Shown here: in pieces, positions 9,086 through 18,962 of the stretch
Layout of the letters: each line of letters starts with the position of its first letter
How positions within the stretch are numbered: position 1 is the first letter of the stretch
Origin: Pseudoalteromonas sp. G4
GTDB taxonomy: Bacteria > Pseudomonadota > Gammaproteobacteria > Enterobacterales > Alteromonadaceae
Direction of reading: 5' to 3'
Assembly: GCF_028875915.1 (NCBI RefSeq)
Contig: NZ_JAPEHW010000047.1
Location: 1 to 33,161, forward strand
DNA length: 33,161 nucleotides
Made by a program: the position numbers and the translations under genes
Notes under the pieces: generated by a model
Told to the model about the DNA's origin: nothing
What the model saw: the letters and a program-made list of their open reading frames with translations, nothing else
Databases searched by the model: none

Positions 9086-10903
9086 TTAGTCAAAAAGACT
9101 GTTATCTAAGTCAATTTTAACAGTTTTCGATTTAAAACTGGCAATTAATTCAGGCTTTTTTACTACTAACTCGACTAATTGTTTAGTTATTGAGTAATTT
9201 AGCGCTTTCGCTTCAACAATTTGCTGTAGCCAAGTAAGCCAAAATTGAAGCTCGGTTGCCGTTTGCGTCTCAGAAACATTTTCCACTAGATTATCTAAGA
9301 TTAGATTAACATCCACTGAATAGAGCACTTCGGGTAACTTTTTCACTAATAAAAACTGTGAGTTAACAGCAATATCAAACCCTAAAATACCCAACCATGA
9401 TAAATGCTGCTCTACCTTTTCAAGTAAATCACTAGACAAATTAATACGCACTGGAAGCAATAAACTTTTGCTTTCTAATTGACCGAATTGCTCTACTTGC
9501 AGTTGCCAAAGTACTGGTAACGCTGGTGCTAAGTCTATTAATTGTGGTTCGCCAGATATTGACCGGAGCGCTTTTCCCTGGCGTAAAGGCAATAATTCAC
9601 TGCAAACCACATTCGTATTGCACACGCCTATATCATTAAATTCAGCAGCTTTTGTTGCGTGAGGCAAACTTTGTTCTGCAACACCTTGATAAAATGCATT
9701 AACAGAATGCTGTCGAGTTGCTGTTGGTACATACGTCTGATGGCTTAATGGTGATTTTGGGTAAGAAGTTGTCGTTTGCCCGCCTGAATAGGATGGGCGT
9801 GTTTCACGTACATCAACCTCATTCGTTTGAGAGAGCGCACTTTCACCCAATTGTAAGGGATATTCATTTTGTAAAGCTAAATCTTGTACTGGAACGTCTG
9901 AGTTTATCAAAGGTTGCTCAAAGCTAATCGCTTGTCTTACAGCCTGAACAATAAAATCATGGACTAAGCGTCCTTGATGAAAACGTACTTCATGCTTTGC
10001 TGGGTGCACATTCACATCAATTTGTCTTGGCTCAATATCCAAATAAATTACAAACCCTGGGACTTCATAACCAGGAGCATACTCTTCAAAGGTTTGACGA
10101 ATCGCATGGAAAATGAGTTTATCGCGCATCATACGCCCATTCACATAGGTGTATTGTGGCTCAGTCTTACTGCCCATTGGTAAAACCCAACCATGGAGGC
10201 TAAGTCTTTCATCACCTGAATTAACATACACGGCTTGTTGCTCAAATATCCTGCCAGCAACTTGTGCCACACGCTTTACATAGCTTTCTTGTTGCATTTG
10301 GGAGCGGTATTGCCTAACGACTTTCCCGTTGTGCTTAAGCGTAATTGCTACATCAAAACGCGATAGTGCAATTCGTTTTAATAATTCATCAATATGGTGA
10401 AATTCGGTTTTTTCCGTACGTAAAAATTTGCGTCGTGCAGGTGTATTAAAAAACAGGTCAACAACTTCTATTGTTGTGCCATTAGGGTGCGATGCAGGCG
10501 TTATTTGCACCGCCATATCTCGCCCTTCAGCATACGCTTGCCAAGCTTCATCTTGATTTTCGGTTTTAGAGGTTAGCGTAAGTCTTGATACTGAGCTAAT
10601 TGAAGCAAGCGCTTCTCCACGAAAACCAAGCGAAATAATCTGTTCTAGGTCATCTAAGGACTTTATTTTGCTGGTTGCATGTCGCGACAAGGCTAATGTT
10701 AGCTGATCTTTTTCGATTCCAGCGCCATTATCACGAATACGAATGAGCTTGTGACCACCGCGTTCTATGTCTATTTGAATACGTGTTGCACCTGCATCAA
10801 GACTGTTTTCGACCAGCTCTTTAACAACCGATGCAGGCCTTTCAACCACTTCCCCTGCCGCAATTTGGTTAGCAAGGCGCGCAGGCAATATTTGTATAGA
10901 CAT
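9086..10903 (-). CDS. mutL: DNA mismatch repair protein MutL
   Basis: Links MutS mismatch recognition to MutH and UvrD in mismatch repair. The 605-aa protein (E. coli 615) begins [20 protein letters not shown] and carries the GHKL ATPase motifs [30 protein letters not shown] and NTPARRKFL, then the transducer domain ([12 protein letters not shown]). A low-complexity linker of roughly residues 345-425 separates it from the C-terminal dimerisation domain. I see no DQHAxxExxxxE endonuclease motif, so this is a methyl-directed, MutH-dependent type. It starts 26 bp after amiB. Confidence 0.97.
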   Translation of the reverse strand: MSIQILPARLANQIAAGEVVERPASVVKELVENSLDAGATRIQIDIERGGHKLIRIRDNGAGIEKDQLTLALSRHATSKIKSLDDLEQIISLGFRGEALASISSVSRLTLTSKTENQDEAWQAYAEGRDMAVQITPASHPNGTTIEVVDLFFNTPARRKFLRTEKTEFHHIDELLKRIALSRFDVAITLKHNGKVVRQYRSQMQQESYVKRVAQVAGRIFEQQAVYVNSGDERLSLHGWVLPMGSKTEPQYTYVNGRMMRDKLIFHAIRQTFEEYAPGYEVPGFVIYLDIEPRQIDVNVHPAKHEVRFHQGRLVHDFIVQAVRQAISFEQPLINSDVPVQDLALQNEYPLQLGESALSQTNEVDVRETRPSYSGGQTTTSYPKSPLSHQTYVPTATRQHSVNAFYQGVAEQSLPHATKAAEFNDIGVCNTNVVCSELLPLRQGKALRSISGEPQLIDLAPALPVLWQLQVEQFGQLESKSLLLPVRINLSSDLLEKVEQHLSWLGILGFDIAVNSQFLLVKKLPEVLYSVDVNLILDNLVENVSETQTATELQFWLTWLQQIVEAKALNYSITKQLVELVVKKPELIASFKSKTVKIDLDNSLFD

Positions 10904-10929
10904 AGTAATAATTCTGCTTTTGAGCGAGT

Positions 10930-12276
10930 TTAGCTTCTAGGAATAGCCAAATTTTGGCCTATAAAAAGGGTGTTTGAAGACAACTTATTCGCCTTTTTCA
11001 GTGAACTGATTGAAACACCATAACGACTCGCAAGTAAACTTAGAGACTCCCCAGAGCGCACTTTATGAAAACGTGGTTGGTCTTTCTTAACTTTGGCAAA
11101 ATACGAATCTTCAGGAGGGTTATTTTTAAAGTACCCTTTCACAGATTTGAAAATTGCATTGGCCAGCTTCTCTTGATGCTCACGTGTTTTAAGTAAGCGT
11201 TCTTCCGTAGGATTAGAAATAAAACCAGTTTCGACTAAAATCGATGGAATATCTGGTGATTTTAGCACAGCTAAGCTTGCGGCTTGAGGCGTTTTTTTGT
11301 GCATTTTCGTCACCTTTTTCATCTCAGCAATAACATCTTCAGCAACTTCAAAGCCGGTTTTCATTGAATGGTCCATCGACATATCAAGTAACGCTTGTGC
11401 TAAATATCTTTCTTGCTGCGTATCTTTTAAGACGTCCGCTGCACCACCTAGTAATTCTGAATGTTGCTCTCGATTCTCAATCCATTTACCAATTTCAGAG
11501 TTTGCACGTCTAAGTGATAATACCCAAACCGATCCGCCACGCGGTTGCGGCGAAGTAAACGCATCGGCATGAATCGAAATTAAAAAATCTGCTTTTTTGT
11601 CACGCGCCCGATCAGTACGAGTATTTAATTTTACATAGTAATCACCGGTGCGCGGCATTACTGCTTTCATGCCTTTTTCAGCATTAATTTTGGCAGCTAA
11701 ACGTTTTGCAATTTGTAACGTTATGGTTTTTTCATAAGTACCTGAGGGCCCTATAGAACCAGGGTCTTCACCGCCATGCCCTGCCACAACAGCAACAACA
11801 ATATCGCGGTCACTACTGATATCACGACTTTTAACGACAGTCTCAGCTTTTGGCTTTTCTTTACTATAAAGATCAAATACTAAGCGGTCACTGTAAGGGC
11901 CAGTTGGCGCCAATGAAAAGATCACTGGTTTTACAGGTGCTAATAGCTCAAATACCAAACGGGTATCTGATTTGCGTTTAGGCGTACTGTAGCGAATTTT
12001 CTTAACTAGTTGATGTTTTTTTTCTATTTTTGGAAACGTCGCATTACGCCCTGGAGTTGATTTAATATCAACTACCAATCGAAGGGGATTTTTTAAAAAG
12101 AAATAACTGTATTCTGGCTTTTCTTTCATATCCAGAACAACACGCGTGCTTTCTGGCGATGGCCAAACACGCACACTATCAATTTTATTCGCAGCTTGTA
12201 AGCAAGTACTTACAAGCAACAAAAAAACAGCTATAAAACTGAAGTAAATTTGTTTACTAATCCAACTGTTAGTCAT
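10930..12276 (-). CDS. amiB: N-acetylmuramoyl-L-alanine amidase AmiB, AMIN-Amidase_3-LysM
   Basis: Periplasmic zinc amidase that cleaves stem peptides from glycan strands during septum splitting. The 448-aa protein has a signal peptide (cleavage near LQA, residues 27-29), an AMIN domain (residues about 33-135; [17 protein letters not shown]), the Amidase_3 domain (about 158-383) and a C-terminal LysM (about 403-447; [17 protein letters not shown]). Zinc ligands and catalytic residues fit H167 (AGHGGEDPG), E182, H236 (SIHADAF) and E349 (LVETGFISN). A long helical insertion (about 255-330) matches the autoinhibitory region relieved by EnvC-type activators. The domain order and place between tsaE and mutL fit AmiB. 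It overlaps tsaE by 8 bp. Confidence 0.95.
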   Translation of the reverse strand: MTNSWISKQIYFSFIAVFLLLVSTCLQAANKIDSVRVWPSPESTRVVLDMKEKPEYSYFFLKNPLRLVVDIKSTPGRNATFPKIEKKHQLVKKIRYSTPKRKSDTRLVFELLAPVKPVIFSLAPTGPYSDRLVFDLYSKEKPKAETVVKSRDISSDRDIVVAVVAGHGGEDPGSIGPSGTYEKTITLQIAKRLAAKINAEKGMKAVMPRTGDYYVKLNTRTDRARDKKADFLISIHADAFTSPQPRGGSVWVLSLRRANSEIGKWIENREQHSELLGGAADVLKDTQQERYLAQALLDMSMDHSMKTGFEVAEDVIAEMKKVTKMHKKTPQAASLAVLKSPDIPSILVETGFISNPTEERLLKTREHQEKLANAIFKSVKGYFKNNPPEDSYFAKVKKDQPRFHKVRSGESLSLLASRYGVSISSLKKANKLSSNTLFIGQNLAIPRS

Positions 12277-12745
12277 TCTTAAGCTTATTTATTATTGTAA
12301 TACCATTCTCGGTATTGGCCGAAATGGTGATTTTACGCGCACTCTCTACATATTCCATTGTAATCTCTAGATCAGCTTGTGCAAGCATTCCTGCGCCTTT
12401 TTCAGGCCATTCAATAAGGCACACTGAATTATTTTCAAAATAATCACGAATACCCATAAACTCTAATTCTTCAGGGTCTGCGAGGCGGTATAAGTCAAAA
12501 TGATATATATTTTGTTCGGCTAATTCGTAAGGCTCCACAAGCGTATACGTTGGACTTTTAACATTACCTGTATGACCAAAACCTTGTACCACGCCACGAG
12601 TTAGTGTCGTTTTTCCTGCACCTAAATCACCATGTAAAAAGATCACTGCACCTTTATCTATTACTTGAGATAATTTAGTGCCCATGGCCACAGTGGCATT
12701 CTCATCAGCCAAAAAGCAATCAAAAACATGATCTTGTTGATTCAT
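12269..12745 (-). CDS. tsaE: tRNA t6A synthesis ATPase TsaE
   Basis: ATPase partner of TsaB-TsaD in making N6-threonylcarbamoyladenosine at tRNA position 37. The 158-aa product has the Walker A loop GDLGAGKTTLTRG near residues 39-51, SPTYTLVEPYE, the acidic HFDLYRL segment and LIEWPEKG. The ATG at 12745 has GGAG 6 nt upstream. It lies 11 bp after nnrE and its end overlaps the amiB start, indicating coupled translation. Confidence 0.96.
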   Translation of the reverse strand: MNQQDHVFDCFLADENATVAMGTKLSQVIDKGAVIFLHGDLGAGKTTLTRGVVQGFGHTGNVKSPTYTLVEPYELAEQNIYHFDLYRLADPEELEFMGIRDYFENNSVCLIEWPEKGAGMLAQADLEITMEYVESARKITISANTENGITIINKLKND

Positions 12746-12756
12746 TTACTTCTCCA

Positions 12757-14235
12757 CTAATCAACGAGTTTTCTTATAAAAGGAAATAAATCAGTAACTA
12801 ACAAGCCCCGCTTTCCTTCTTGTTCAGCAATCTCTGCTGCTCTGCCGTGAATATTAACAGCCAATTGAACGGCTTCAAAGTCTGTCATTCCCTGCGCAAT
12901 TAAGGCTGCAATGATACCAGATAAACAATCTCCCATCCCAGCGCTTGCCATGCTTGCAGAACCTGAGGTATTTATCGCAATTGCTTCTTGCTGACAAATC
13001 AAGCTACCAGCCCCTTTTAGTACCACTGTTGCATTGAATTTATTCGCTAATTTAGAGACTGAATCAAAGCGATTAAGTTCAATTTCAGCATTGGGTATTT
13101 GTAACAAACGCCCCGCTTCACCGGTATGAGGTGTTAAAACTGCATTTGATAATGTTTTAGCGTGCTTCGCAAGAAAGTTAAGGCCATCTGCATCAACCAC
13201 AAGGCGCTTTGCATTATTAATAACCTTATGCCAAATATTTTCAGCCCAAGATGACTGACCAAGCCCAGGACCAAGAACACAAACATCTGCTTTTTCGATT
13301 AAAGTTGTAAGCTGCTCGGGATCAGAAATGCCATGAACCATTAATTCATAACGTCCTTGCATTATGATGGCACGATTTTCAGGATGCGTGGCAACTGAAA
13401 CAAGCCCTGCACCTGACCGAAGACAAGCCTCTGCAGCAATACGAATAGCCCCTGGCATTGTTTCGTCTCCACCAATCAGCAAAACATGGCCTAACTGTTG
13501 TTTATAGGCGTTGTTATGACGAAGCGGAAGTTGCGACTTTAATAATTCATAATCAACCAAAGATACTGACGGTGAAACACTCTCTATAAATGATTGTGCC
13601 AGACCTAGACCTGCGAAAAACAGCTCTCCTACATATTCTGTTGCATTACCTGTTAACAAGCCCTGTTTTAACGCAATAAAACTCACCGTATAATTTGCTC
13701 TAATACAGGTTACTGCAACCTCCCCAGAAGAGGCGTTTAATCCTGATGGTAAATCAACCGCAATAATAGGTTTGTTAAGCGCATTTACCTGAGTAATAAC
13801 CTCCACATATTTTTCCGTTAACGCGCCATGGAACCCAATTCCCAGTAACGCATCAATATAAACGTCGCAATCTGGGTCGAGTTCATTTACCACCTTACCA
13901 CCGAGTTTTACATAATCATCATAGGCAGATTTTGCATCTCCAGTAAGTTGAGTTGGCGATTTAACACTGTAAACAGTGACATCAAAGTCATGCTGTAATG
14001 CATAATTAGCCACCCAATAACCATCGCCGCCATTATTTCCGCCACCAGCAATAATTTGTATTTTTTCTGCATTTGCATATTTCAAAAGCATTAAATCGAA
14101 TACCGATTGCGCTGCAGCTTTCATTAAAGAGTACATAGGGATATTCTTTTTGGCTGCAACCAACGCCTCATGTTCTTTTACTTGTTGGGCGCGATATGCA
14201 AACTGTGGTAAATTGGTGGTTAATTCTGACGTCAT
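12757..14235 (-). CDS. nnrD: Bifunctional NAD(P)HX epimerase / ADP-dependent dehydratase (YjeF type)
   Basis: Repairs hydrated NADH and NADPH: the N-terminal epimerase interconverts R and S forms and the C-terminal dehydratase restores NAD(P)H using ADP. The 492-aa protein has the epimerase nucleotide loop GGGNNGGDGYWVAN near residues 64-77 and VDLPSGLNASSGEV; the ribokinase-like dehydratase has VLLIGGDETMPGA, VLGPGLGQS, VVDADGLNFLAKH, LTPHTGEAGRLL and the catalytic AGMGDCLSG. The ATG at 14235 has AGGTGA upstream. It is the first gene of the minus-strand supra-operon; queG starts only 17 bp away on the other strand. Naming varies (nnrD, nnrE or yjeF). Confidence 0.95.
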   Translation of the reverse strand: MTSELTTNLPQFAYRAQQVKEHEALVAAKKNIPMYSLMKAAAQSVFDLMLLKYANAEKIQIIAGGGNNGGDGYWVANYALQHDFDVTVYSVKSPTQLTGDAKSAYDDYVKLGGKVVNELDPDCDVYIDALLGIGFHGALTEKYVEVITQVNALNKPIIAVDLPSGLNASSGEVAVTCIRANYTVSFIALKQGLLTGNATEYVGELFFAGLGLAQSFIESVSPSVSLVDYELLKSQLPLRHNNAYKQQLGHVLLIGGDETMPGAIRIAAEACLRSGAGLVSVATHPENRAIIMQGRYELMVHGISDPEQLTTLIEKADVCVLGPGLGQSSWAENIWHKVINNAKRLVVDADGLNFLAKHAKTLSNAVLTPHTGEAGRLLQIPNAEIELNRFDSVSKLANKFNATVVLKGAGSLICQQEAIAINTSGSASMASAGMGDCLSGIIAALIAQGMTDFEAVQLAVNIHGRAAEIAEQEGKRGLLVTDLFPFIRKLVD

Positions 14236-14252
14236 TTATTTCACCTACTGGT

Positions 14253-15392
14253 ATGTCTACTCTTAACTATCCGAATTTGGTAGAAAAAATCAAGCTTTGG
14301 GCAAAAGAGCTTGGGTTTGATCAAGTCAATATTACGGATATTGATCTCTCACAACATGAAGCGCAATTACAACGCTGGCTAGATGCAGGCTACCACGGTG
14401 AAATGGAATATATGGCTGCACACGGTATGAAGCGAGCTCGTCCTGCTGAATTAGTACCGGGAACACAGCGAGTTATTTCAGTAAGAATGAATTATTTGCC
14501 ACCCGATGCAAGCTTTGCCAAAGATTTAAAAAATAAAGAAACGGCCTACATTAGCCGTTATGCACTTGGACGTGATTACCATAAGTTGATGCGCAATCGT
14601 TTAAAGCAACTTGGTAAACTTTTGGAAAAAGAGCTTGAAGCACACCAGGTATCGCTTGGGTTTCGCCCTTTTGTCGACTCGGCTCCGGTTTTAGAAAGGC
14701 AATTAGCCGAAAAAGCTGGTCTAGGCTGGACTGGTAAACACACGCTTATTTTAAATCAAGAAGCTGGTTCGTGGTTTTTTCTTGGCGAACTCTTTATTGA
14801 CCTACCTTTACCCATCAATGAAGAAATTGTTGAAGATAAATGTGGCAATTGTATTGCGTGTATCACATCGTGCCCTACAGGTGCGATTGTCGAGCCCTAT
14901 GTAGTTGATGCCAGACGCTGTATTTCATATTTAACCATTGAAAAACAAGGTGCTATTCCAGAAGAGTTTCGTTCTCTTTTAGGTAACCGTATATACGGAT
15001 GCGATGATTGCCAGTTAGTTTGCCCTTGGAATCGCTATGGGCAAATAACCAAAGAAGATGATTTTCACATTCGTAAACAGCTAAAAAGCCAGGATTTACT
15101 GACATTATTTGCATGGGATGAAGCAACTTTCTTAAAAAATACCGAAGGTAGTGCGATTCGTAGAATTGGTATCGAAAGATGGCAGCGCAATATTGCTGTT
15201 GCTCTCGGTAATGCACCTTATAGTGAAGCTGTTATCTCTGCACTTGAAAATGCAAAACAAGATGCCTCCGAGCTGGTGTTAGAACATATCGAATGGGCTC
15301 TCAAAAAACAGCAACAAAAAATTTCATTAAAAGATAATAAAACCCAGCGCCTGATCCGCATTGTAGAAAAAGGATTGCCAAGAGACGCTTAA
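14253..15392 (+). CDS. queG: Epoxyqueuosine reductase QueG
   Basis: Cobalamin-dependent iron-sulfur enzyme that reduces epoxyqueuosine to queuosine, the last step of queuosine formation in tRNA. The ATG at 14253 gives 379 aa, equal to E. coli QueG; the open frame starts at 14196 but would overlap nnrE by 40 bp. Features: VDSAPVLERQLAEKAGLGW with the catalytic Asp near residue 142, then two 4Fe-4S clusters from CGNCIACITSCPTG (Cys 197, 200, 203, 207), Cys 223, and GCDDCQLVCPWN (Cys 250, 253, 257), and a HEAT-like C-terminal helical repeat. Its promoter must lie inside the nnrE coding region. No strong ribosome site is visible. Confidence 0.95.
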   Translation: MSTLNYPNLVEKIKLWAKELGFDQVNITDIDLSQHEAQLQRWLDAGYHGEMEYMAAHGMKRARPAELVPGTQRVISVRMNYLPPDASFAKDLKNKETAYISRYALGRDYHKLMRNRLKQLGKLLEKELEAHQVSLGFRPFVDSAPVLERQLAEKAGLGWTGKHTLILNQEAGSWFFLGELFIDLPLPINEEIVEDKCGNCIACITSCPTGAIVEPYVVDARRCISYLTIEKQGAIPEEFRSLLGNRIYGCDDCQLVCPWNRYGQITKEDDFHIRKQLKSQDLLTLFAWDEATFLKNTEGSAIRRIGIERWQRNIAVALGNAPYSEAVISALENAKQDASELVLEHIEWALKKQQQKISLKDNKTQRLIRIVEKGLPRDA

Positions 15393-15404
15393 TCTTTTGG
15401 CAAT
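15374..15404 (+). terminator. Hairpin spanning the queG stop codon
   Basis: ATTGCCAAGAG pairs with CTTTTGGCAAT (one G-U pair) around a 9-nt loop that contains the queG TAA. There is no run of Us after it, so it may stabilise the mRNA end rather than terminate strongly. Confidence 0.45.
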
Positions 15405-15411
15405 CTAGCTT

Positions 15412-15573
15412 ATACCAATCCTCTTAATTAAGAGATCCCTTTTGAGGCAAGGAAAACTAGTCGATAACAAGGCTAAAATTTTGCTATTTAGTTGTTCTAA
15501 ATGAAAAATTTTTAACGCAGTTAGCGACAGCTTTAATCCCTCAAAATGATTTTGTATTATTGAGAATTGGTAT
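15412..15573. repeat. 162-bp nested inverted-repeat element (MITE-like)
   Basis: Terminal inverted repeats ATACCAATCCTC and GAGAATTGGTAT match at 11 of 12 positions. Inside are further nested arms: TTTTGAGG (15440-15447) with CCTCAAAA (15539-15546), GTCGATAAC (15460-15468) with GTTAGCGAC (15520-15528, one mismatch), and an apical stem ATTTAG/CTAAAT around TTGTT (15486-15502). The whole element can fold into one long imperfect hairpin and has no open reading frame. From memory, elements with ATACCAAT ends are dispersed in Alteromonadales genomes. Its right end runs into the last base of the response-regulator stop codon. Confidence 0.75.
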
Positions 15574-16694
15574 TATTTCAGCATTACACTTAAATCTGTT
15601 TCAATTTCAGTGAAAGCTCGCATTACATCTTGCAGTAAGTCTTCACGCGCCACTGATTTTTGAATGGTTTCATCCACTTTTTTGTATATATAAAGCTCTT
15701 GATCTTCATCGAGCCCCATATGCGGTATGCGGTCTTCAAATTCTTCTTGTAACTCCCTGAAGATAGCTTCATTCATCTCATGGCTAAGATTTAATACTCC
15801 AACCAAATCTTCAAATTTATTGCGGATCATCGTAAATGCTTCACGCAATTTTAGTTTTTGGTTTGCCAATTGCTTACGCGTTAATATCGCATCCAACTGA
15901 TGCTCTGTTACACCCACCACAAAACAAATATTGTCACGGATTCGCCCAAGCCGTTCAGGATCGTCACTCGGCAAGTTCATAATTAATAAACTTACTCTTG
16001 GATAATTAACTAAAATGCGGGGCATAAATTCATATAAACGCCCTTTATTCTGCAACAGCTCAAATAACTCAACCACCATTGGTGAACAAAGTCCTTCTGA
16101 ACTATATTGCGAACGATGATTCTTAGTACGAAATTCAATACTGGTTTTCAAACCAAAACTTCGCATGCAGTTTATAAGCGCCTGAGCTAACTCTTCTTTG
16201 TCATCAATTTTACCAATCTGTTCAACATACTGAACTATGCTGCCCATTTCACTGCTATTTGCCATCGCATTAAATGCAGTGTCGGTCGCATCTTGCAGTT
16301 GCTGCTCAAGCATGCGTTTGTTTTCAACCACTTTAAAAAGTGTATCGAGTTTGCCTTGCAGTTCTTCTTGCCCAAAAGGCTTCACAATATAATCTTCAGC
16401 ACCAACATTGTAGCCAGCGATACGCTCTTCTACCGAGCCGCGTGCAGAGACAAACATAACGGTGATATTAGATGTTTCAGGGTTTTCCTTTAAGCGGCGA
16501 CACACTTCGTAACCGTCCATATCCGGCATGCTTACATCTAACAGAATCACACTCGGATTAATTTTAGTAACAACCTCTAAACACTCTGGGCCACTGGCAA
16601 CACAATGCAAATCATAACTGTCTTCTAATATTTCTTCGATGATTTCTAAGTTGAACGGCTCGTCATCAACAGCAAGCACTGTATTTGAACTCAT
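15573..16694 (-). CDS. Response regulator with unrecognised C-terminal output region
   Basis: CheY-like receiver at residues about 5-120: acidic pair D10/D11, phospho-acceptor D53 in LLDVSMPDMDGYEVC, S83 and K105 in DYIVKPF. A coiled linker (about 118-140) leads into about 235 residues I do not recognise; no DNA-binding helix-turn-helix, GGDEF, EAL or HD signature is visible. A segment around residues 150-255 (QIGKIDDKEELAQALINCM onward) has a GAF-like look, which is only an impression. The ATG at 16694 was chosen for its AAGGAG ribosome site 6-7 nt upstream. It follows the hybrid kinase by 50 bp and is probably its partner. Confidence 0.85.
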   Translation of the reverse strand: MSSNTVLAVDDEPFNLEIIEEILEDSYDLHCVASGPECLEVVTKINPSVILLDVSMPDMDGYEVCRRLKENPETSNITVMFVSARGSVEERIAGYNVGAEDYIVKPFGQEELQGKLDTLFKVVENKRMLEQQLQDATDTAFNAMANSSEMGSIVQYVEQIGKIDDKEELAQALINCMRSFGLKTSIEFRTKNHRSQYSSEGLCSPMVVELFELLQNKGRLYEFMPRILVNYPRVSLLIMNLPSDDPERLGRIRDNICFVVGVTEHQLDAILTRKQLANQKLKLREAFTMIRNKFEDLVGVLNLSHEMNEAIFRELQEEFEDRIPHMGLDEDQELYIYKKVDETIQKSVAREDLLQDVMRAFTEIETDLSVMLK

Positions 16695-16744
16695 GGTTGA
16701 CTCCTTGTAACACAATTCATTGTTTTTACTGTACCTCTTTTAGC

Positions 16745-18697
16745 TTAGTCAAAGGAATTGCAAACAGGCAAACTTACAAATACAGTTGCCCCTTTATCGA
16801 TATTGTTTTGTGCCCAAATTTTTCCTTTGTGCAACTCTATAAATTCCTTACATATCGCCAATCCCAACCCTGTTCCTCCTGCTCCACGATTGGTTTTACT
16901 GCTCTGTTCAAATTTATTAAATATTTTGTCAAGTTCGCCATCGGGAATTCCCACCCCTGCATCAATAACAGCTAACTGAACAGTTTCATTTAAATGCTCT
17001 ATAACAACTTCTATCTCACTCTGCTCATCGCTAAATTTAATCGCATTTCCTAGTAAGTTTCTGATGACTTGTGCAATTTGGTCACAATCACAAAAAACAA
17101 AAAATGGGTCGAGCTCTGGTACAAAATGTACTTTGATGGTTTTAGCCAAAAGCGCTCCTGACATATCATCAATGCTAGTACGTACAAGCTGATTCAGATT
17201 ATGTTCGCTAGGATTGAATGGGAACTTACCAGCATCTAATTTAGATAAATCTAGCAGGTTGTTTAATAGCGATAGCAATCGCTGACCAGAACTTTCTATT
17301 CGTGAGAGGTACTTTTCTAACTTATCTTTTGGAATTGGATCGCTATTAAGCTTATCTAAGCCAAACTGCGAAAAACTTAGAATGGAATGCATTGGTGTAC
17401 GCAGTTCGTGCGACATATTCGCTAAAAATTCGGATTTACTTTTATTTGCAAATTCAGCTTGGTCTTTTGCCGCCTCAAGCTCTTGCGTGCGAATATTTAC
17501 CTTCTCTTCGAGTACTTGTTTTGCTTCTTCCAATAGCTGTTGTTTACGTTTTAAGTGCGCAATATTTTTTAGAATAACTGCTGTTGCGGATTCCCCGTGT
17601 ACATCAATTTCACTAAATGACCCTGAGAACGGAATAATATCGTCTTTCATAGTATTAACGACAAACTCAAAGTTAAACTGAGGTTGAAAACTAGCGATAT
17701 TATTTTTTATTTCTTTTGCAATATTGCTATCTATTAGCTCATAAAACGACAGGTTCTTAAGTTCATCTTCATTTCGTGAGAAAAGGCTTAGAAAGGCATC
17801 ATTTGCTTCTAAAATAGCGCCATTATTATTAAAAATAGCAATGGCATCTGGCGTATTTTTATAAATAACGCGTAATAAGCTATCTTTTTCAATTAATGCA
17901 TCTACCGTATCTTGTAGGCGATCTACCAGCTCTAAATTACTACGCTCTAATTGTTCACTATGCCAAAGCTTGTAAATTGCCTGCAGCAACACGCTTTCAT
18001 TCAGCGGCTTTTCTAGTACATCATCTACACCTAAACGAACAGCTTCTATTAACGCACTTTGGTGGGGTTTTGAAGTAATTAAAATGCAGCGGCAATTTGG
18101 ATTAACCGATTTGATTTGTCTGAAAATATCAATCCCAGTGATATCTCCCATATTAAAATCACTAACGAGTATGTCTATTTGATGAAGTGCTGCACGACCA
18201 ATTGCAGCATAATCAGTATCGGCAGTGATTACATCAATATGCGCACCTTGTAAACTTGACTCTAAGCCACTTAAACGCGTTTGATTATCATCGACAAGTA
18301 GGATTTTGGGCAGCTTAATATCGAGATTGGCCGCCCCTATGGCAAGCCCTTCTTCGAGTAAGCCTATTACCTCTTTGTTATTGTAAAAAGGGTGAATAAC
18401 CAAAGCTGATGGCATTGCATTTGCGAGTTTTGTAAAGCTGTCTCGCAATTTACTACCTTCGGCATTAGGTGCTAATAAAAAGGTGTTTACATCGCCATAG
18501 AGCTCTTGGGTTTGTAACACCAACTTTTCAGGCACTCCGGAAGCAAAAATAACGGCCTCATAAAAAGCAGGCTCTTCACTCGGTTCAAAATCAGAATAAT
18601 GATGAAGGTCGACTTGGCACGTTAACAACTCTAGCAATACTTTTAAGCGCATTGCTAAAACGCTTGAATTATCTAGAATTAAAATCCTTTTTTGCAT
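16745..18697 (-). CDS. Sensor histidine kinase, REC-REC-PAS-HisKA-HATPase
   Basis: Soluble-looking two-component kinase (no membrane helix seen) with an unusual order. Numbering from the ATG at 18697: an N-terminal receiver-like fold (about 2-110) without a clear phospho-Asp; an intact receiver (about 131-245) with acidic pair D136/D137, D180 in VSDFNMGD and K230; a PAS domain (about 275-385; [19 protein letters not shown]); a coiled coil; HisKA with H430 in [12 protein letters not shown]; and HATPase_c with N551 (LLGNAIKF), G1 DAGVGIPDG and G2 [14 protein letters not shown] at 18724 would add nine residues; neither start has a good ribosome site, and both overlap the DUF1289 gene, suggesting translational coupling. 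Confidence 0.92.
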   Translation of the reverse strand: MQKRILILDNSSVLAMRLKVLLELLTCQVDLHHYSDFEPSEEPAFYEAVIFASGVPEKLVLQTQELYGDVNTFLLAPNAEGSKLRDSFTKLANAMPSALVIHPFYNNKEVIGLLEEGLAIGAANLDIKLPKILLVDDNQTRLSGLESSLQGAHIDVITADTDYAAIGRAALHQIDILVSDFNMGDITGIDIFRQIKSVNPNCRCILITSKPHQSALIEAVRLGVDDVLEKPLNESVLLQAIYKLWHSEQLERSNLELVDRLQDTVDALIEKDSLLRVIYKNTPDAIAIFNNNGAILEANDAFLSLFSRNEDELKNLSFYELIDSNIAKEIKNNIASFQPQFNFEFVVNTMKDDIIPFSGSFSEIDVHGESATAVILKNIAHLKRKQQLLEEAKQVLEEKVNIRTQELEAAKDQAEFANKSKSEFLANMSHELRTPMHSILSFSQFGLDKLNSDPIPKDKLEKYLSRIESSGQRLLSLLNNLLDLSKLDAGKFPFNPSEHNLNQLVRTSIDDMSGALLAKTIKVHFVPELDPFFVFCDCDQIAQVIRNLLGNAIKFSDEQSEIEVVIEHLNETVQLAVIDAGVGIPDGELDKIFNKFEQSSKTNRGAGGTGLGLAICKEFIELHKGKIWAQNNIDKGATVFVSLPVCNSFD

Positions 18698-18872
18698 AAG
18701 GGGCTTGTTGTCTTCGTTGTTCACATAAACTAAGCGTAGTTTGCTTTTGCAATAAACTCATAGTCGACCAAGATAAAATCTCATCTAAAGTGCGAAAACA
18801 ACCCAAACACACATCTTTATCATTTAAACAACAGTTTTCAACACAAGGACTTTTAATCTTTGTTTCAGCCAT
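18669..18872 (-). CDS. DUF1289 small cysteine-rich protein
   Basis: 67-aa protein of the DUF1289 family, function unknown. It has the family pattern [20 protein letters not shown] followed by [12 protein letters not shown], with Cys 10, 14, 15, 22 and 25 that could bind a metal or cluster. Its 3' end overlaps the histidine-kinase start by 29 bp (or 56 bp if the kinase uses the GTG), so it is probably the first gene of the signalling operon. It diverges from the lipoprotein gene across 90 bp. Confidence 0.85.
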   Translation of the reverse strand: MAETKIKSPCVENCCLNDKDVCLGCFRTLDEILSWSTMSLLQKQTTLSLCEQRRQQAPYAKKDFNSR

Positions 18873-18903
18873 AATGTTTAGATTATTTTCATCACAATGG
18901 GTA

Positions 18904-18931
18904 CTTACAGTTTAGATCATTAGGATATACT
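18904..18931 (+). promoter_or_regulatory. Probable sigma-70 promoter for the lipoprotein gene
   Basis: A near-consensus -10 box TATACT (18926-18931) follows CTTACA (18904-18909) at 16 bp, in the 90-bp divergent gap. The -35 match is weak. Confidence 0.4.
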
Positions 18932-18962
18932 CGTTTTAATTTCTGCTCATTAGGAAGAGACT

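Noticed and set aside
14196..14252. Longer queG start at 14196
   Set aside because: It would overlap the nnrE coding region on the other strand, and the 19 extra residues (MQTVVNWWLILTS...) do not fit QueG, which is 379 aa from 14253.
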